A stretch of 64,000 nt of DNA, taken from NCBI GenBank assembly GCA_009268125.1, contig WBOU01000010.1, positions 124,001-188,000 on the forward strand, written 5' to 3'. The notes under the pieces are model-generated. The model was not told where the DNA came from, ran no database searches, and was given only the letters and a program-made list of their open reading frames with translations. Made by a program: the position numbers and the translations under genes. Origin of the DNA: Chloroflexia bacterium SDU3-3 (GTDB lineage Bacteria; Chloroflexota; Chloroflexia; Chloroflexales; Roseiflexaceae). This document shows, piece by piece, positions 6,362-15,500 of this stretch; position 1 is the stretch's first letter; every line of letters starts with the position of its first letter.

Positions 6362-9131
6362 AGCACTCCCATCAAACACCGACGCCGAGCGTGCCGTACT
6401 GGGTTCGGTGCTGCTGAACCGCGATGCGATCATCGCGGTGGCGGCGTGGCTCCAGCCAGAAGACTTCTACCTTGAGCAGCACGCCTGGATCTACGAGGCG
6501 ATGGTGACCTGCTACAACAACCGCGTGCCGCCCGACAGCCGCACCGTCTCCGACGAGCTGCGCCGCCACGATCGGCTGGACACCATCGGCGGCCTGCCCT
6601 ACCTGCTGGGCCTGGTCGACTCGGTGCCGTCCTCCTACCATATCGAGTACTACGCCCAGATCGTGCAGCGCACCGCGCTCCAGCGCCGCCTGATCATGGC
6701 GGGCAGCCAGATCGCCCAGATCGGCTACGACGAGAGCAAGGACATCGAGGACACGCTCGACAAGGCCGAGTCGACCCTGTTCGAGGTCTCGCAGCGCCGC
6801 TCGACCCAGGATTTCATCCACATCGGGCAGGTGATCGATAACTACTACGAGCAGATCAACTACCTACAGGAGCACCGCGGCGAGGTGGTGGGCGTGCCCA
6901 CCGGCTTCCGCGACTTCGACGAGATCACCGGCGGCCTGCAGCGCTCTGACCTGCTGATCCTGGCGGCCCGCCCCGCCGTGGGCAAGTGCCTGCCCGGCCA
7001 CACCCTGATCGATAACCCCGCCACCGGCGAGCGCGTGCGGCTCGACGAGTACGTGCGGCGGCAGATCCCCGCCGTGTGCAGCATGGCGGCGGGCGGCCAG
7101 CTGCGCCCGGCCCTGATCGCCAGCTGGGTGGACAGCGGGGTGCAGCCCTGCTTCCGCGTGCGCACGGCCAGCGGGCGCGAGGTGGAGGTGACGGCGCAGC
7201 ACCCCTTCTACACCCGCGCTGGCTGGCGGCCCCTGGCCCAGCTGCGCCTGGGCCAGCCGATCGCGGTGGCGGGCGAGCTGCCGATCTTCGGGCGGGCCGA
7301 GCCGCTGCCGCCCGAGCTGGTGCGGCTACTGGGCTACGCCCTGGGCTGCGGCGCAAGCGACGCTGCGCCGGTGTGCCCCGCCGACCCGCAGATCACCGCC
7401 GAGGCCAGCGCCATCGCCGCGCGGTTCCTGCCCGGCCATAGCCAGCTGGCCGCGTGGCTGGGCCAGTGGGTCGCGCCAGGGCGCGGCTTCCCCGCCGAGG
7501 CCTGGGCCTGGAGCCGCCGCGCCCTGGCCGAGCTGCTACGCGCCGTGGTGAGCAGCGCTGGCCGCGTGGCGCTCGCGCCCCAGGGCGCGCAGATCCACAT
7601 CGCCACACCATCCCGCCAGCTGGCCGCCGACATCCACCACGCGCTGGTGCGCTTCGGCGTGTTCGCCGCGCTGGCCAGCGAGGGCGAGATCTGGCGCATC
7701 CGCATCGCCCAGCCCGCCGATGTGGAGCGCTACCAGCGCCGCATCGGCTGGGCCGGGCAGCCCGCGCCCAGCCCGCTGGCCCGGCGCGCCGCACGCGCCC
7801 TGGCCCCTGCCGCCGCAGCCTACGGCCTGCCCCCCGAGGCTCTGGCCGACAGCCAGGCCGAGCCGAGCATCGCCTGGGATGCGGTGGCCAGCATCGAGGC
7901 CATCGGCCCGCACCACGTCTACGACCTCACCATCCCGCGCGGCGAAAACTTCATCGCCCAGGATGTGGTGGTCCACAACACCTCGTTCGCCATGAGCCTG
8001 GCCCACGGCGTGGCCAGCCACGGCAACGGCGTGGTCGGCATCTTCAGCCTGGAGATGAGCCGCGACCAGCTGGTGCAGCGCCTGATCGCCATGGAGACCG
8101 GCATCGACACCCACAAGCTGCGCACCGGCCACATCCGCGACAACCAGCTGCAGACCGTGATGGAGGCGATGAGCCGCCTGGCATCCATGCCGATCTACAT
8201 TGAGGACACGGCGGGCATGAGCATTATGGAGGTGCGCAGCAAGGCCCGCCGCCTCCAGTCGCGCGTGGGCATCGACCTGGTGATCATCGACTACCTCCAG
8301 CTGATGCAGGGGCGCGGCAAGGAAAACCGCGTGCAGGAGGTCAGCGAGATCTCGCGCGGGCTCAAGGCGCTGGCCCGCGAGCTAAACGTGCCCGTGCTGG
8401 CGCTCTCGCAGCTCTCCCGCGCCGTCGAGGGCCGCACCAGCCACGTGCCGATGCTGTCGGACCTGCGCGAGTCGGGCTGCCTCACAGGCGAGAGCATGGT
8501 CTACCTGCCCGATGAGGGCATATCGCGCCGGATCGATGAGCTTGTCGGCCAGAGCGGATTCCGCGTGCTGGCACTCAATACCGAAACATGGAAGCTTGAG
8601 CCACGCCCTGTCACCAACGCATTCTGCACTGGCGTGAAGCCAGTCTACAAGCTCACCACAAGGCTTGGGCGATCCATCCGAGCAACCGGCAACCACAAAT
8701 TCCTCACCATCCAGGGCTGGAAGCGGCTAGACGAGCTTGAGCAGGGACAGCGGCTGGCAATGCCAAACAGTATGTTGCAGGAACGCGCTATCGCGATTGG
8801 TGAGAACCAAGCCCAAAGCGACGTTTACTGGGATGAGATCATCAGCATCGAGCCAGATGGCGAGGAGGCGGTCTACGATCTGACCGTGGATGAGCTGCAC
8901 AACTTTGTCGCAAACGATATCACGGTCCACAACTCCATTGAGCAAGATGCGGACATCGTGCTGTTCATCTACCGCGAGGAGCTGTACGAGCCGGAGACCG
9001 ACAAGAAGGGCATCGCCGAGATCCACCTGGCCAAGCACCGCAACGGCCCGGTGGGCGTGGTGCCTATGCGCTTCGACGCCGCCACCACGCGCTTCTCCGA
9101 TCTCTCGTACCGCACGCCCGAGGGCTACTAG
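6354..9131 (+). CDS. dnaB: Replicative DNA helicase DnaB with two inteins
   Basis: A 925-aa precursor of the hexameric replication-fork helicase. Removing two inteins (331 and 152 residues) leaves a normal 442-aa DnaB. The N-terminal primase-interacting domain (about 1-150) begins PSNTDAERAVLGSVLL. The RecA-like ATPase holds the Walker A (ARPAVGK, interrupted by intein 1, then TSFAMS), Walker B (LVIIDYLQLM) and the segment LSDLRESG/SIEQDADIV, split by intein 2. Both inteins sit in catalytic segments, so no active helicase exists before splicing. Loader-type genes lie downstream on the same strand. A perfect DnaA box lies 48 bases upstream and a second, near-perfect box overlaps the start codon. 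Confidence 0.97.
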   Translation: MDKALPSNTDAERAVLGSVLLNRDAIIAVAAWLQPEDFYLEQHAWIYEAMVTCYNNRVPPDSRTVSDELRRHDRLDTIGGLPYLLGLVDSVPSSYHIEYYAQIVQRTALQRRLIMAGSQIAQIGYDESKDIEDTLDKAESTLFEVSQRRSTQDFIHIGQVIDNYYEQINYLQEHRGEVVGVPTGFRDFDEITGGLQRSDLLILAARPAVGKCLPGHTLIDNPATGERVRLDEYVRRQIPAVCSMAAGGQLRPALIASWVDSGVQPCFRVRTASGREVEVTAQHPFYTRAGWRPLAQLRLGQPIAVAGELPIFGRAEPLPPELVRLLGYALGCGASDAAPVCPADPQITAEASAIAARFLPGHSQLAAWLGQWVAPGRGFPAEAWAWSRRALAELLRAVVSSAGRVALAPQGAQIHIATPSRQLAADIHHALVRFGVFAALASEGEIWRIRIAQPADVERYQRRIGWAGQPAPSPLARRAARALAPAAAAYGLPPEALADSQAEPSIAWDAVASIEAIGPHHVYDLTIPRGENFIAQDVVVHNTSFAMSLAHGVASHGNGVVGIFSLEMSRDQLVQRLIAMETGIDTHKLRTGHIRDNQLQTVMEAMSRLASMPIYIEDTAGMSIMEVRSKARRLQSRVGIDLVIIDYLQLMQGRGKENRVQEVSEISRGLKALARELNVPVLALSQLSRAVEGRTSHVPMLSDLRESGCLTGESMVYLPDEGISRRIDELVGQSGFRVLALNTETWKLEPRPVTNAFCTGVKPVYKLTTRLGRSIRATGNHKFLTIQGWKRLDELEQGQRLAMPNSMLQERAIAIGENQAQSDVYWDEIISIEPDGEEAVYDLTVDELHNFVANDITVHNSIEQDADIVLFIYREELYEPETDKKGIAEIHLAKHRNGPVGVVPMRFDAATTRFSDLSYRTPEGY
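6987..7979 (+). other. Intein 1 in the DnaB Walker A loop, with degenerate homing endonuclease
   Basis: Residues 212-542 of the precursor. It starts with Cys (CLPGHTLID) directly after the Walker A lysine and ends in VVVHN, followed by extein Thr543 as the splicing nucleophile. Splicing block B is present (TAQH, 280-283). At 331 aa it has room for a LAGLIDADG endonuclease, but both motifs are decayed: LLGYALGCG has Cys332 in place of the catalytic Asp, and LLRAVVSSAG has Ala where the second catalytic Asp belongs. Base composition is as GC-rich as the host gene. Known P-loop DnaB inteins occur in mycobacteria. Confidence 0.9.
8478..8933 (+). other. Intein 2 in DnaB, a mini-intein without endonuclease
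   Basis: Residues 709-860 of the precursor (152 aa). It starts CLTGESMVYL after RESG and ends ITVHN before extein Ser861 (SIEQDAD), the same insertion point as the Synechocystis DnaB intein. Block B is visible as TGNH. The length leaves only the splicing domain. The DNA is visibly less GC-rich than the flanking dnaB and intein 1, which suggests a different or later origin. Confidence 0.9.
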
Positions 9132-9202
9132 CGCGGCCAGGGTCGCTGCGCTCTGTCCGCTGTCTTTTCGCATCTTGGCAGATTGGTGGCAAATCGACCG
9201 TT

Positions 9203-9245
9203 CTCTTTGCCCCTTAGGGGTCTTGGAGCCTTGGTGGTAAAAAAG
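9203..9245 (+). repeat. Dispersed intergenic repeat, copy B
   Basis: CTCTTTGCCCCTT, a short gap, then CTTGGAGCCTTGGTGGTAAA, in the dnaB to 9308 gap. Compare 5419-5459 (opposite strand) and 37450-37481. A -10-like TATAAT at 9279-9284 lies 23 bases before the next gene. Confidence 0.55.
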
Positions 9246-9307
9246 CCGTAAGGCCCTGGTCGGCTGGCCTTTTCGGCGTATAATAGCAACAAACATCCGT
9301 TCGCCCT

Positions 9308-10900
9308 ATGGACATGATCACGCTCGCGCCAACACAGACGAATAGCCCGACCCTGCCGCCCGAGCACCTGCTGCGCGCCACCGGCACCCTGCGCCTAGTG
9401 CTGGTGATCAACCTGGGCAGCTTCGTCGACCCCGCCGACGCCGACATGTTCCGCCACCTGCGCGGCTCCGAGTCCTTCGCCGCCGCCATCCGTGGGCTCC
9501 AGCCCCAGGCCCCCTTCCAGCTCGACGCCGAGCAGGCCGCCGTCGAGCGCACCGGCTACGACCTGCGGATCTTCCGCTCGCGCCTGATCTACAACCACTT
9601 CTTCCCCACCTACCGCGCGGGCTGGGATGCCGACATGCGCCAGCTGATGGCTAGCCAGGGCTGCGCCAACGTGGGCCGCTGGACGCGCTGGACGCCCCGA
9701 CTGCGCCTCACGCGCAATGGCCTGGCCATGATCACGCTCGACCTGCCGCTGGAGGACATGCCGCTGATCGCCTGCACCGAGCAGCTGCTGGAGCTGCCCA
9801 GCCGCCCCGGCGACTGCGCCCCGCAGGACCAGTGGGCGCTGGGCATGCTGATGCTTGAGGCGTTTCTGCGCTCGATCGGGCGGCAGATCACGGTGGCCAC
9901 CGGCGAGTACCGCGGCAAGATCCGCTTCACCGACGCCACCCAGTTCAAGCACACCGTGCGGCTCGACCGCTACGTGGTCTATACGCTGCGCAAGATCACC
10001 CGTGGCGACATCATCCTCACGCCCGAGCAGCTGAAGCGCGAGTACGCGCCCACCATCGCCACCTTCATGGAGGGCGTGATGATCGAGCGCGGCGGCGTGC
10101 GCAGCTACCCCAGCTACGGCGGCAGCCACGCCAGCGACCTGATGGCCAACGATGTCTCGACCTGGGATGACGAGCTGTGCCTGTTCACCGGCGAGAGCGC
10201 GCTGCTCTACGTGCCGCTGATCACCAGCAGCATGGCCTACCTGGGCGGGCCGCGCGGTCTGGATCTGGAGGCCTACCCGACCTACTGGAAGGGCATCATG
10301 CGCGGGATCGAGCACCTGATCGCCTTTCGCTCCGAGGCCCAGCAGATCGAGCGCCGCACCACCGACCTGCTAGTCAGCATCCCAGGGCTGACCCACAAGG
10401 TCACCGACGGCTACCTGAGCAAAAGCGACATCGCCCTGCTTGACCACCTAGCCACCAGCCTGTCCGACATCTTCGACGTGCTGCCCGAGCTGCGCAGCAT
10501 GGCGATCTCGGCTAGCGCCTTCCGCGCCGACTATGTGCGCCACAAGTTCGAGCACCTGATCGGCAAGCTGGCGATCGAGGAGACCCTCGATCTGGTCAAC
10601 ACCAACGTCGAGCAGCTCAACTTTTTTCTCTCGTACTACAACGACATGCGGCTGCAGTGGCAGGGCCAGCGCACCAACGTGCTAGGCATCACGCTGGGCG
10701 TGATCGTCGGGTTCATGGCCATCTCCTCCTTTTTGGCCGACACCTTCAACGTGGTCGATGGCTTCGACAAACATCACAGCGTGATCATCACCATCGTCGT
10801 GGCGGTGGTGGGCCTGGGGCTGCTGGCAGCGGCCATCCGCATCGCGCGCAAGCGCTTCGAGCGCAAGCTGCACCGCCCCAGCCGCCCGCCCAGCCGATAG
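9308..10900 (+). CDS. Unknown protein with two C-terminal membrane helices
   Basis: A 530-aa protein I do not recognise. A large soluble N-terminal part (about 1-440) mixes beta-rich and helical segments. It ends in a long helix (VEQLNFFLSYYNDMRLQWQG) and two membrane segments (about 457-478 and 492-513) followed by a very basic tail. Long helix, then two TMs near the C-terminus, is the layout of CorA-type divalent-cation channels and YfaT/DUF155-like proteins. However, the CorA GMN signature between the helices is absent (FLADTFNV instead), so transport is not claimed. It lies between dnaB and the dnaD-like gene, 14 bases from the latter, so it may be co-transcribed with helicase-loading genes. 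Confidence 0.75.
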   Translation: MDMITLAPTQTNSPTLPPEHLLRATGTLRLVLVINLGSFVDPADADMFRHLRGSESFAAAIRGLQPQAPFQLDAEQAAVERTGYDLRIFRSRLIYNHFFPTYRAGWDADMRQLMASQGCANVGRWTRWTPRLRLTRNGLAMITLDLPLEDMPLIACTEQLLELPSRPGDCAPQDQWALGMLMLEAFLRSIGRQITVATGEYRGKIRFTDATQFKHTVRLDRYVVYTLRKITRGDIILTPEQLKREYAPTIATFMEGVMIERGGVRSYPSYGGSHASDLMANDVSTWDDELCLFTGESALLYVPLITSSMAYLGGPRGLDLEAYPTYWKGIMRGIEHLIAFRSEAQQIERRTTDLLVSIPGLTHKVTDGYLSKSDIALLDHLATSLSDIFDVLPELRSMAISASAFRADYVRHKFEHLIGKLAIEETLDLVNTNVEQLNFFLSYYNDMRLQWQGQRTNVLGITLGVIVGFMAISSFLADTFNVVDGFDKHHSVIITIVVAVVGLGLLAAAIRIARKRFERKLHRPSRPPSR

Positions 10901-10914
10901 CGAGGCCGCCAGCC

Positions 10915-11631
10915 ATGGCATTTACCGAGTTCACAACCGAGCACCTGGTGGGCCTGCCGCCCGAGCTGTTCACCGAGGTCATCCCGGCCATCACCCTGCC
11001 CAGCGAGCTGAAGGTGACGCTGCACATCTTCCACCGGCTCAGCCGCACCCGTGGCCCCACGCCGCGCCGCGTCAGCTGGGACGAGCTGCTGGCCGACCGC
11101 ACCCTAAAGCGCAGCCTGCGGGCCATCTCGAAGCTGCGCCCGCCCGAGGATCTGCTGGCCGAGGGCGTGGAGGCCGCCGTGCGCCGCACCACCATCCTGC
11201 GCGTGGCCCTGCCGGATGAGGGCCGCGTGGCCAGCTGGTACGTGGTCAACACCACCGCCAACCGCACCTGGGCCGAGCAGGCCAGTGCGGCGGGCGCGGC
11301 CCTGGCCCCCAACCAGCCAGCCGAGGACGAGGGCACAAGCCTGATCGCGCTCTACGAGCAGAACATCGGCATCGTCACCCCCATGCTGCTCGACGAGCTA
11401 CGCGAGGCGGAGGACCACTACCCCCGCCACTGGGTCGAAGACGCTATGCGCGAGGCGGTGCGCTCCAACGCGCGCTCGTGGCGCTATATCCGCAAGATTC
11501 TGGAGAGGTGGGCAACCAATGGACGACAACATGCGGCCGATCACGCCGAGCGACCTATCGATATTGAGAAATATACGAACGGCCAGTATGGCGACCTCTT
11601 CCGACGAGGAGGCGACACCAGCGCCGACTGA
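10915..11631 (+). CDS. DnaD-domain primosome-like protein
   Basis: A 238-aa protein. The N-terminal half looks like a winged-helix domain (about 20-110, LPSELKVTLHIFHRLSRTRG). The C-terminal segment (about 140-200, LIALYEQNIGIVTPMLLDEL then NARSWRYIRKILERW) carries the DnaD/DnaB-like domain pattern, where the final Tyr-Ile-x3-W motif mediates DNA and protein contacts. In Firmicutes DnaD helps recruit the helicase loader to origins and restart sites. The setting between dnaB and a loader gene supports the same job. ATG 10915 is chosen because the frame upstream only shadows the preceding gene. It overlaps the loader gene by 113 bases, and its last residues after the Trp motif look unconstrained. 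Confidence 0.8.
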   Translation: MAFTEFTTEHLVGLPPELFTEVIPAITLPSELKVTLHIFHRLSRTRGPTPRRVSWDELLADRTLKRSLRAISKLRPPEDLLAEGVEAAVRRTTILRVALPDEGRVASWYVVNTTANRTWAEQASAAGAALAPNQPAEDEGTSLIALYEQNIGIVTPMLLDELREAEDHYPRHWVEDAMREAVRSNARSWRYIRKILERWATNGRQHAADHAERPIDIEKYTNGQYGDLFRRGGDTSAD

Positions 11632-12352
11632 CGTCTGCCCGATCTGCGGCGGCATCGGCTACTTCAAAGAGGCGGTGCCCTTCGGCCACCCCCACTTCGG
11701 CGTGCTCTTCCCATGCTCGTGCAAGATCGCCGAGAAGGAGCTGCGCGCCCACGCCGAGCTGGAGCGGATCAGCAACCTCGACGCCTTCCGCGACAAAACC
11801 TTCGAGACCTTCAACCCCGACATCCCTGGCATCAAGCTGGCCTACGAGCGCGCCCTGCGCTTCGCCCGCAAGCCGCAGGGCTGGCTCATCCTGTTCGGCA
11901 ACTACGGCGTAGGCAAGACCCACCTGGCCGCATCGATCGCCAACGAGGCCCTGCGCCACCACACCAAGGTGCTGTTCGCGATCGTGCCCGACCTGCTCGA
12001 CCACCTGCGATCTACCTTCGGCCCCTCCAGCGAGTCGGCCTACGACCAGCGCTTCGAGCAGATCCGCGACGCCGCGCTGCTGGTGCTGGATGACCTGGGC
12101 ACCGAGAGCACCACGCCCTGGGCCAAGGAGAAGCTCTTCCAGATCATCAACCACCGCTACAACTACGCGCTGCCCACCGTGATCACATCCAACCGCAAGC
12201 CCGAGGACATCGACCCGCGCATCTTCTCGCGCATGGCCGATAGGCCGCTCAGCCAGGACATCATCCTGATCGACGCGGGCGACTACCGCCGCCTGACGAT
12301 CGAGCAGCGTGTGCAGCGCAAGCCCTACGCGCCCTACCGACGCCGCTACTAG
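11519..12352 (+). CDS. DnaC/DnaI-type helicase loader ATPase
   Basis: A 277-aa AAA+ protein likely to load DnaB onto DNA. The N-terminal zinc-binding segment has CPICGG (about 40) and CSC (about 66), as in many DnaC/IstB-like loaders. The ATPase has Walker A GNYGVGKTH (about 127), Walker B LLVLDDLG (about 182) and sensor 1 VITSNRKPEDI (about 221). There is no transposase nearby, so an IstB role is unlikely. The start ATG 11519 has GGAGAGG 10 bases upstream, inside the end of the dnaD-like gene. An ATG at 11588 lacks a ribosome binding site. A 113-base overlap is long and implies tight coupling. Confidence 0.85.
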   Translation: MDDNMRPITPSDLSILRNIRTASMATSSDEEATPAPTDVCPICGGIGYFKEAVPFGHPHFGVLFPCSCKIAEKELRAHAELERISNLDAFRDKTFETFNPDIPGIKLAYERALRFARKPQGWLILFGNYGVGKTHLAASIANEALRHHTKVLFAIVPDLLDHLRSTFGPSSESAYDQRFEQIRDAALLVLDDLGTESTTPWAKEKLFQIINHRYNYALPTVITSNRKPEDIDPRIFSRMADRPLSQDIILIDAGDYRRLTIEQRVQRKPYAPYRRRY

Positions 12353-12363
12353 CGCCTCGCCGG

Positions 12364-12400
12364 GCCATCCCAGGCCCGCCCCGCATACGCCTGGGATGGC
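12364..12400 (+). terminator. Terminator hairpin after the loader gene
   Basis: A perfect 12-bp stem (12364-12375 with 12389-12400) lies 11 bases past the loader stop. There is no U-run. Confidence 0.5.
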
Positions 12401-12469
12401 CGCGCCGCGACCCCGCGTAAAATACCAAGAGCTTGCAACCTTCCTGCAATGCGCTGGCTTCCGAATATG

Positions 12470-12478
12470 TGCTATCAT
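12470..12478 (+). promoter_or_regulatory. Extended -10 element (TGCTATCAT) for the TPR gene
   Basis: TGCTATCAT lies 83 bases upstream of the ATG of the TPR gene, in the gap after the loader terminator. Confidence 0.45.
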
Positions 12479-12561
12479 ATGCACAACACGCCGCCAGACG
12501 TGGATTCCTTGCATGTAGTGAACATTGCAGTCATCGTTACGCCAGTATTGGGAGGCGCTCA

Positions 12562-15500
12562 ATGGCAGGCAACCGAGCCCTGTATGACCGCGCGATGGAG
12601 CAGAGCCGCGAGGCGGCGCGACAAGCACAGTGGGAAGACGCGCTGAAACAAGCTGTTCGCGCTCTGCAGGAGTTTCCGCAGGATCTAGACGCGCGATCGG
12701 CAGTGGCAGTTGCGCTGTTCAACACCAATAAATACTCGCAGGCCCTCCAGATCTTCGAGGAGCTGCGCGCCGCCGACGCCAACAACCCCTTCTTCCTAGA
12801 ATATATCGCCCGCGTCAACGAGCAGATGGGCAACATCGTCCCTGCGGTGGCGGCCTACACCCAGCTGGTCGACCTCCAGCTTAGCCGCCGCCTGACAATG
12901 AAGGCGATCGAGGCCCTGCACGATGTGCTGCGGCTCCGCCCCGGCGCGGATGACCAGCGGCTGCGGCTGGCCAAGATGCTGCAGGATGCGGGCAACACAT
13001 CCGACGCGGCCAACGAGTACATGGCGCTGGCCAAGAGCCATCAGGACCACGGCCAGCTGCAAGAGGCCGAGCGCTACGCCGACGAGGCCCTGCGGCTCAG
13101 CCCCAGCAGCCGCGAGATCAAAGAGTACATGGCCTCGCTCCACAGCGCCATCGAGTCGGCGGCCTCGGCCTCGTTCGACAGCGCGCCCGCGCCCGGCCAG
13201 CGCCGCCCCACCGGCGGCCTAGGCACCGGCGGCCTGGGCGCGCTGGGCGGCTCGGGGGCCACCGGCAGCCTGCGCGGCCAGCAGTTCACCATCGAGAAGA
13301 TCGTGGCCCAAGCCCAGGAGCTGCAGGAGCGCGGCGACAACAGCGGCGCGATCGAGCAGTACGAGCGCGCCGCCAAGCTGGGGGCCGACCGCCCCGATGT
13401 CTACTATAGCCTCGGCCTGCTCTACCAAGAGCGCGGCGACCACCAGCCCGCCGTCGAGATGCTGCAGAAGGCATCCGCCGACAGCGAGTACGCGCTCTCG
13501 GCCCACTATTCGCTTGGCACATCCTACGAGGCCCTCGGCCAGCTGCCCAAGGCCGCCCAGGAGTACGAGCAGACCATCCGCCTGGTCGACCTCCAGTCGA
13601 TCGGTAAGGCCGAGTCCGAAGACCTCATCCAGATGTATGAGAGCGCGGCCAACATCTACATCCAGATCAACGACATCGCCCGCGCCGCCTCGCTCTACTC
13701 GACCCTCGCCAACTTCCTCGGCTCCAAGCGCTGGGGCCGCGAGCGCGCCGAGGACTTCCGCCGCAAGGCCAAAGAGCTGACCGAGCGCAACATGTTCGCC
13801 AAGCTGCGCACGCTGGGCACCGGCGCGCTGGTCGCCCCCGATCCCGCCGCGCCGCCGCCCGCCGCCCCGCCAGCCAGCGAGCCGATGCCCGAGACATGGG
13901 GCAAGATCCGGCCTATCACCGACTTCCTGCGCCCTGACCGCACCCCTGCGCCCAGCAGCGGCGACGATCTGTTCGCATCCACCCCCGCCGCACCAGCAGC
14001 GCCCGCCGACCCGCTCGGCGATCTGGCCAGCCTGCCCGCGCCGATCAAGCCAGACTTCAAGCCGCTCGCCCCGCTCGACACCGCCGGGCTGGATGATGTG
14101 GCCGAGAAATATGTGGCCGCCAGCGAGAAGTACATCGAGCAGAACCTCATGCTGGCCGCCATCGATGCCTGCATGGAGGTCATCCGGCTTGAGCCAAACT
14201 ACCTAGCCATCCACCTGCGCCTAGGCGAGATCTACGAGCGCGAGGGCAAACCCGAGGAGGCGCTGACTAAATACCAGCTGCTGATCGATACCTACATGGC
14301 CCGCAGCGAGCCGCGCCGCGCAATCGATGTCTACTACCGCCTGATCGACCTCTCGCCCGACACGATCAACGCCCGCGCCCGCCTCGCCGAGCTGCTCAAG
14401 AACGACACCCGCGTCGACGAGGCCGCCGAGCAGCTGGCCCAGGTGGCCAGCGCCTACTTCCGCATGGGCCAGACCAACAAGGCCCTTGAGGAGTACCGCC
14501 GCGGCCTGCAGTGGGCACCCAACAGCGCGCCGCTGCACGGGCAGTACGGCCAGGCCCTGCTCAAGCTTGAGCGCTACGAGGCCGCCCTCGACGAGTTCCG
14601 CCGCGCTCTTGAGCTCGACCAGACCAACGTCGTGGGCATCGCCCGCGTCAACGCCGCGCTGGCCCTGATGGGCGACCAGCCCGCCGCCGTCTGGCAATCG
14701 CTGGCCACCCTGCTCGATCGGCTCAAGGGCCTGCAGCACGGCGCGGCCCTGGCCGATGTGCAGGCCGAGTACCGAAGCACCCTGCTGGTGCAGGATGTCG
14801 CCATCTTGCACTACATCCTCGGCATCATCCAGCAGGCGGCTAGCCAGCACCCCTCGGCGCTGCTCGAGTTCGAGCAGGCCATCGACCTGCTGCAGTCCGA
14901 CGAGGATCCGATGCTGCCGCTCACCCTGGTTCACCAGGCCCTGGCCGACAGCTATATCGCCCTCGGCCAGGCCGACGACGCGCTGGAGCAGCTGAAGCGC
15001 GGCCAGGCGGTGGCATCGGCCAACCCGCCCAGCCCCGAGTTCGCCCGCTACCCCTTCGCCACACCGCTCTCGCAGGGCGATATCGTGCGCCGCATGGCCG
15101 AGGCGTTCGCCGCCTCGGGCGATCTCGAAGGTGCCGAGCGGGCGCTTCAGGAGGCCAAGCAGCACCTGCCCTACGACCGCACAATCTACACCAAGCTGGC
15201 CGATATCTACTTCCGCCAGGGTAAGCTGAACGAGGCGATCACCCAGCTTGAAGAGCTGGCCACGCACTACGAGCGCCAGCAGGATCTCGATAAGGCCATC
15301 GAGTCGCTAGAGTACGGCCTGCAGATCGCCCCGAACAATATACCGGTCGGCCTACACTGGGCGCAGCTCAACATCCGGCGCGGCTACCTCGACAAGGGTA
15401 TCGAGGGCCTCACCAAGGTGGCCGAGCAGCAGCGCAAGGCCGGCCAGATCAAGGATGCCGTGGCCAGCCTGCAGCAGGTGGCCGATGTGCACTGGACGCT

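Noticed and set aside
6987-7979. Active homing endonuclease in intein 1
   Set aside because: Both catalytic aspartates of the LAGLIDADG motifs are replaced.
9308-10900. CorA magnesium channel
   Set aside because: Topology is similar but the GMN motif between the two helices is absent.
11519-12352. IstB transposition helper
   Set aside because: No IstA or inverted repeats nearby; the context is dnaB and a DnaD-like gene, favouring a helicase loader.
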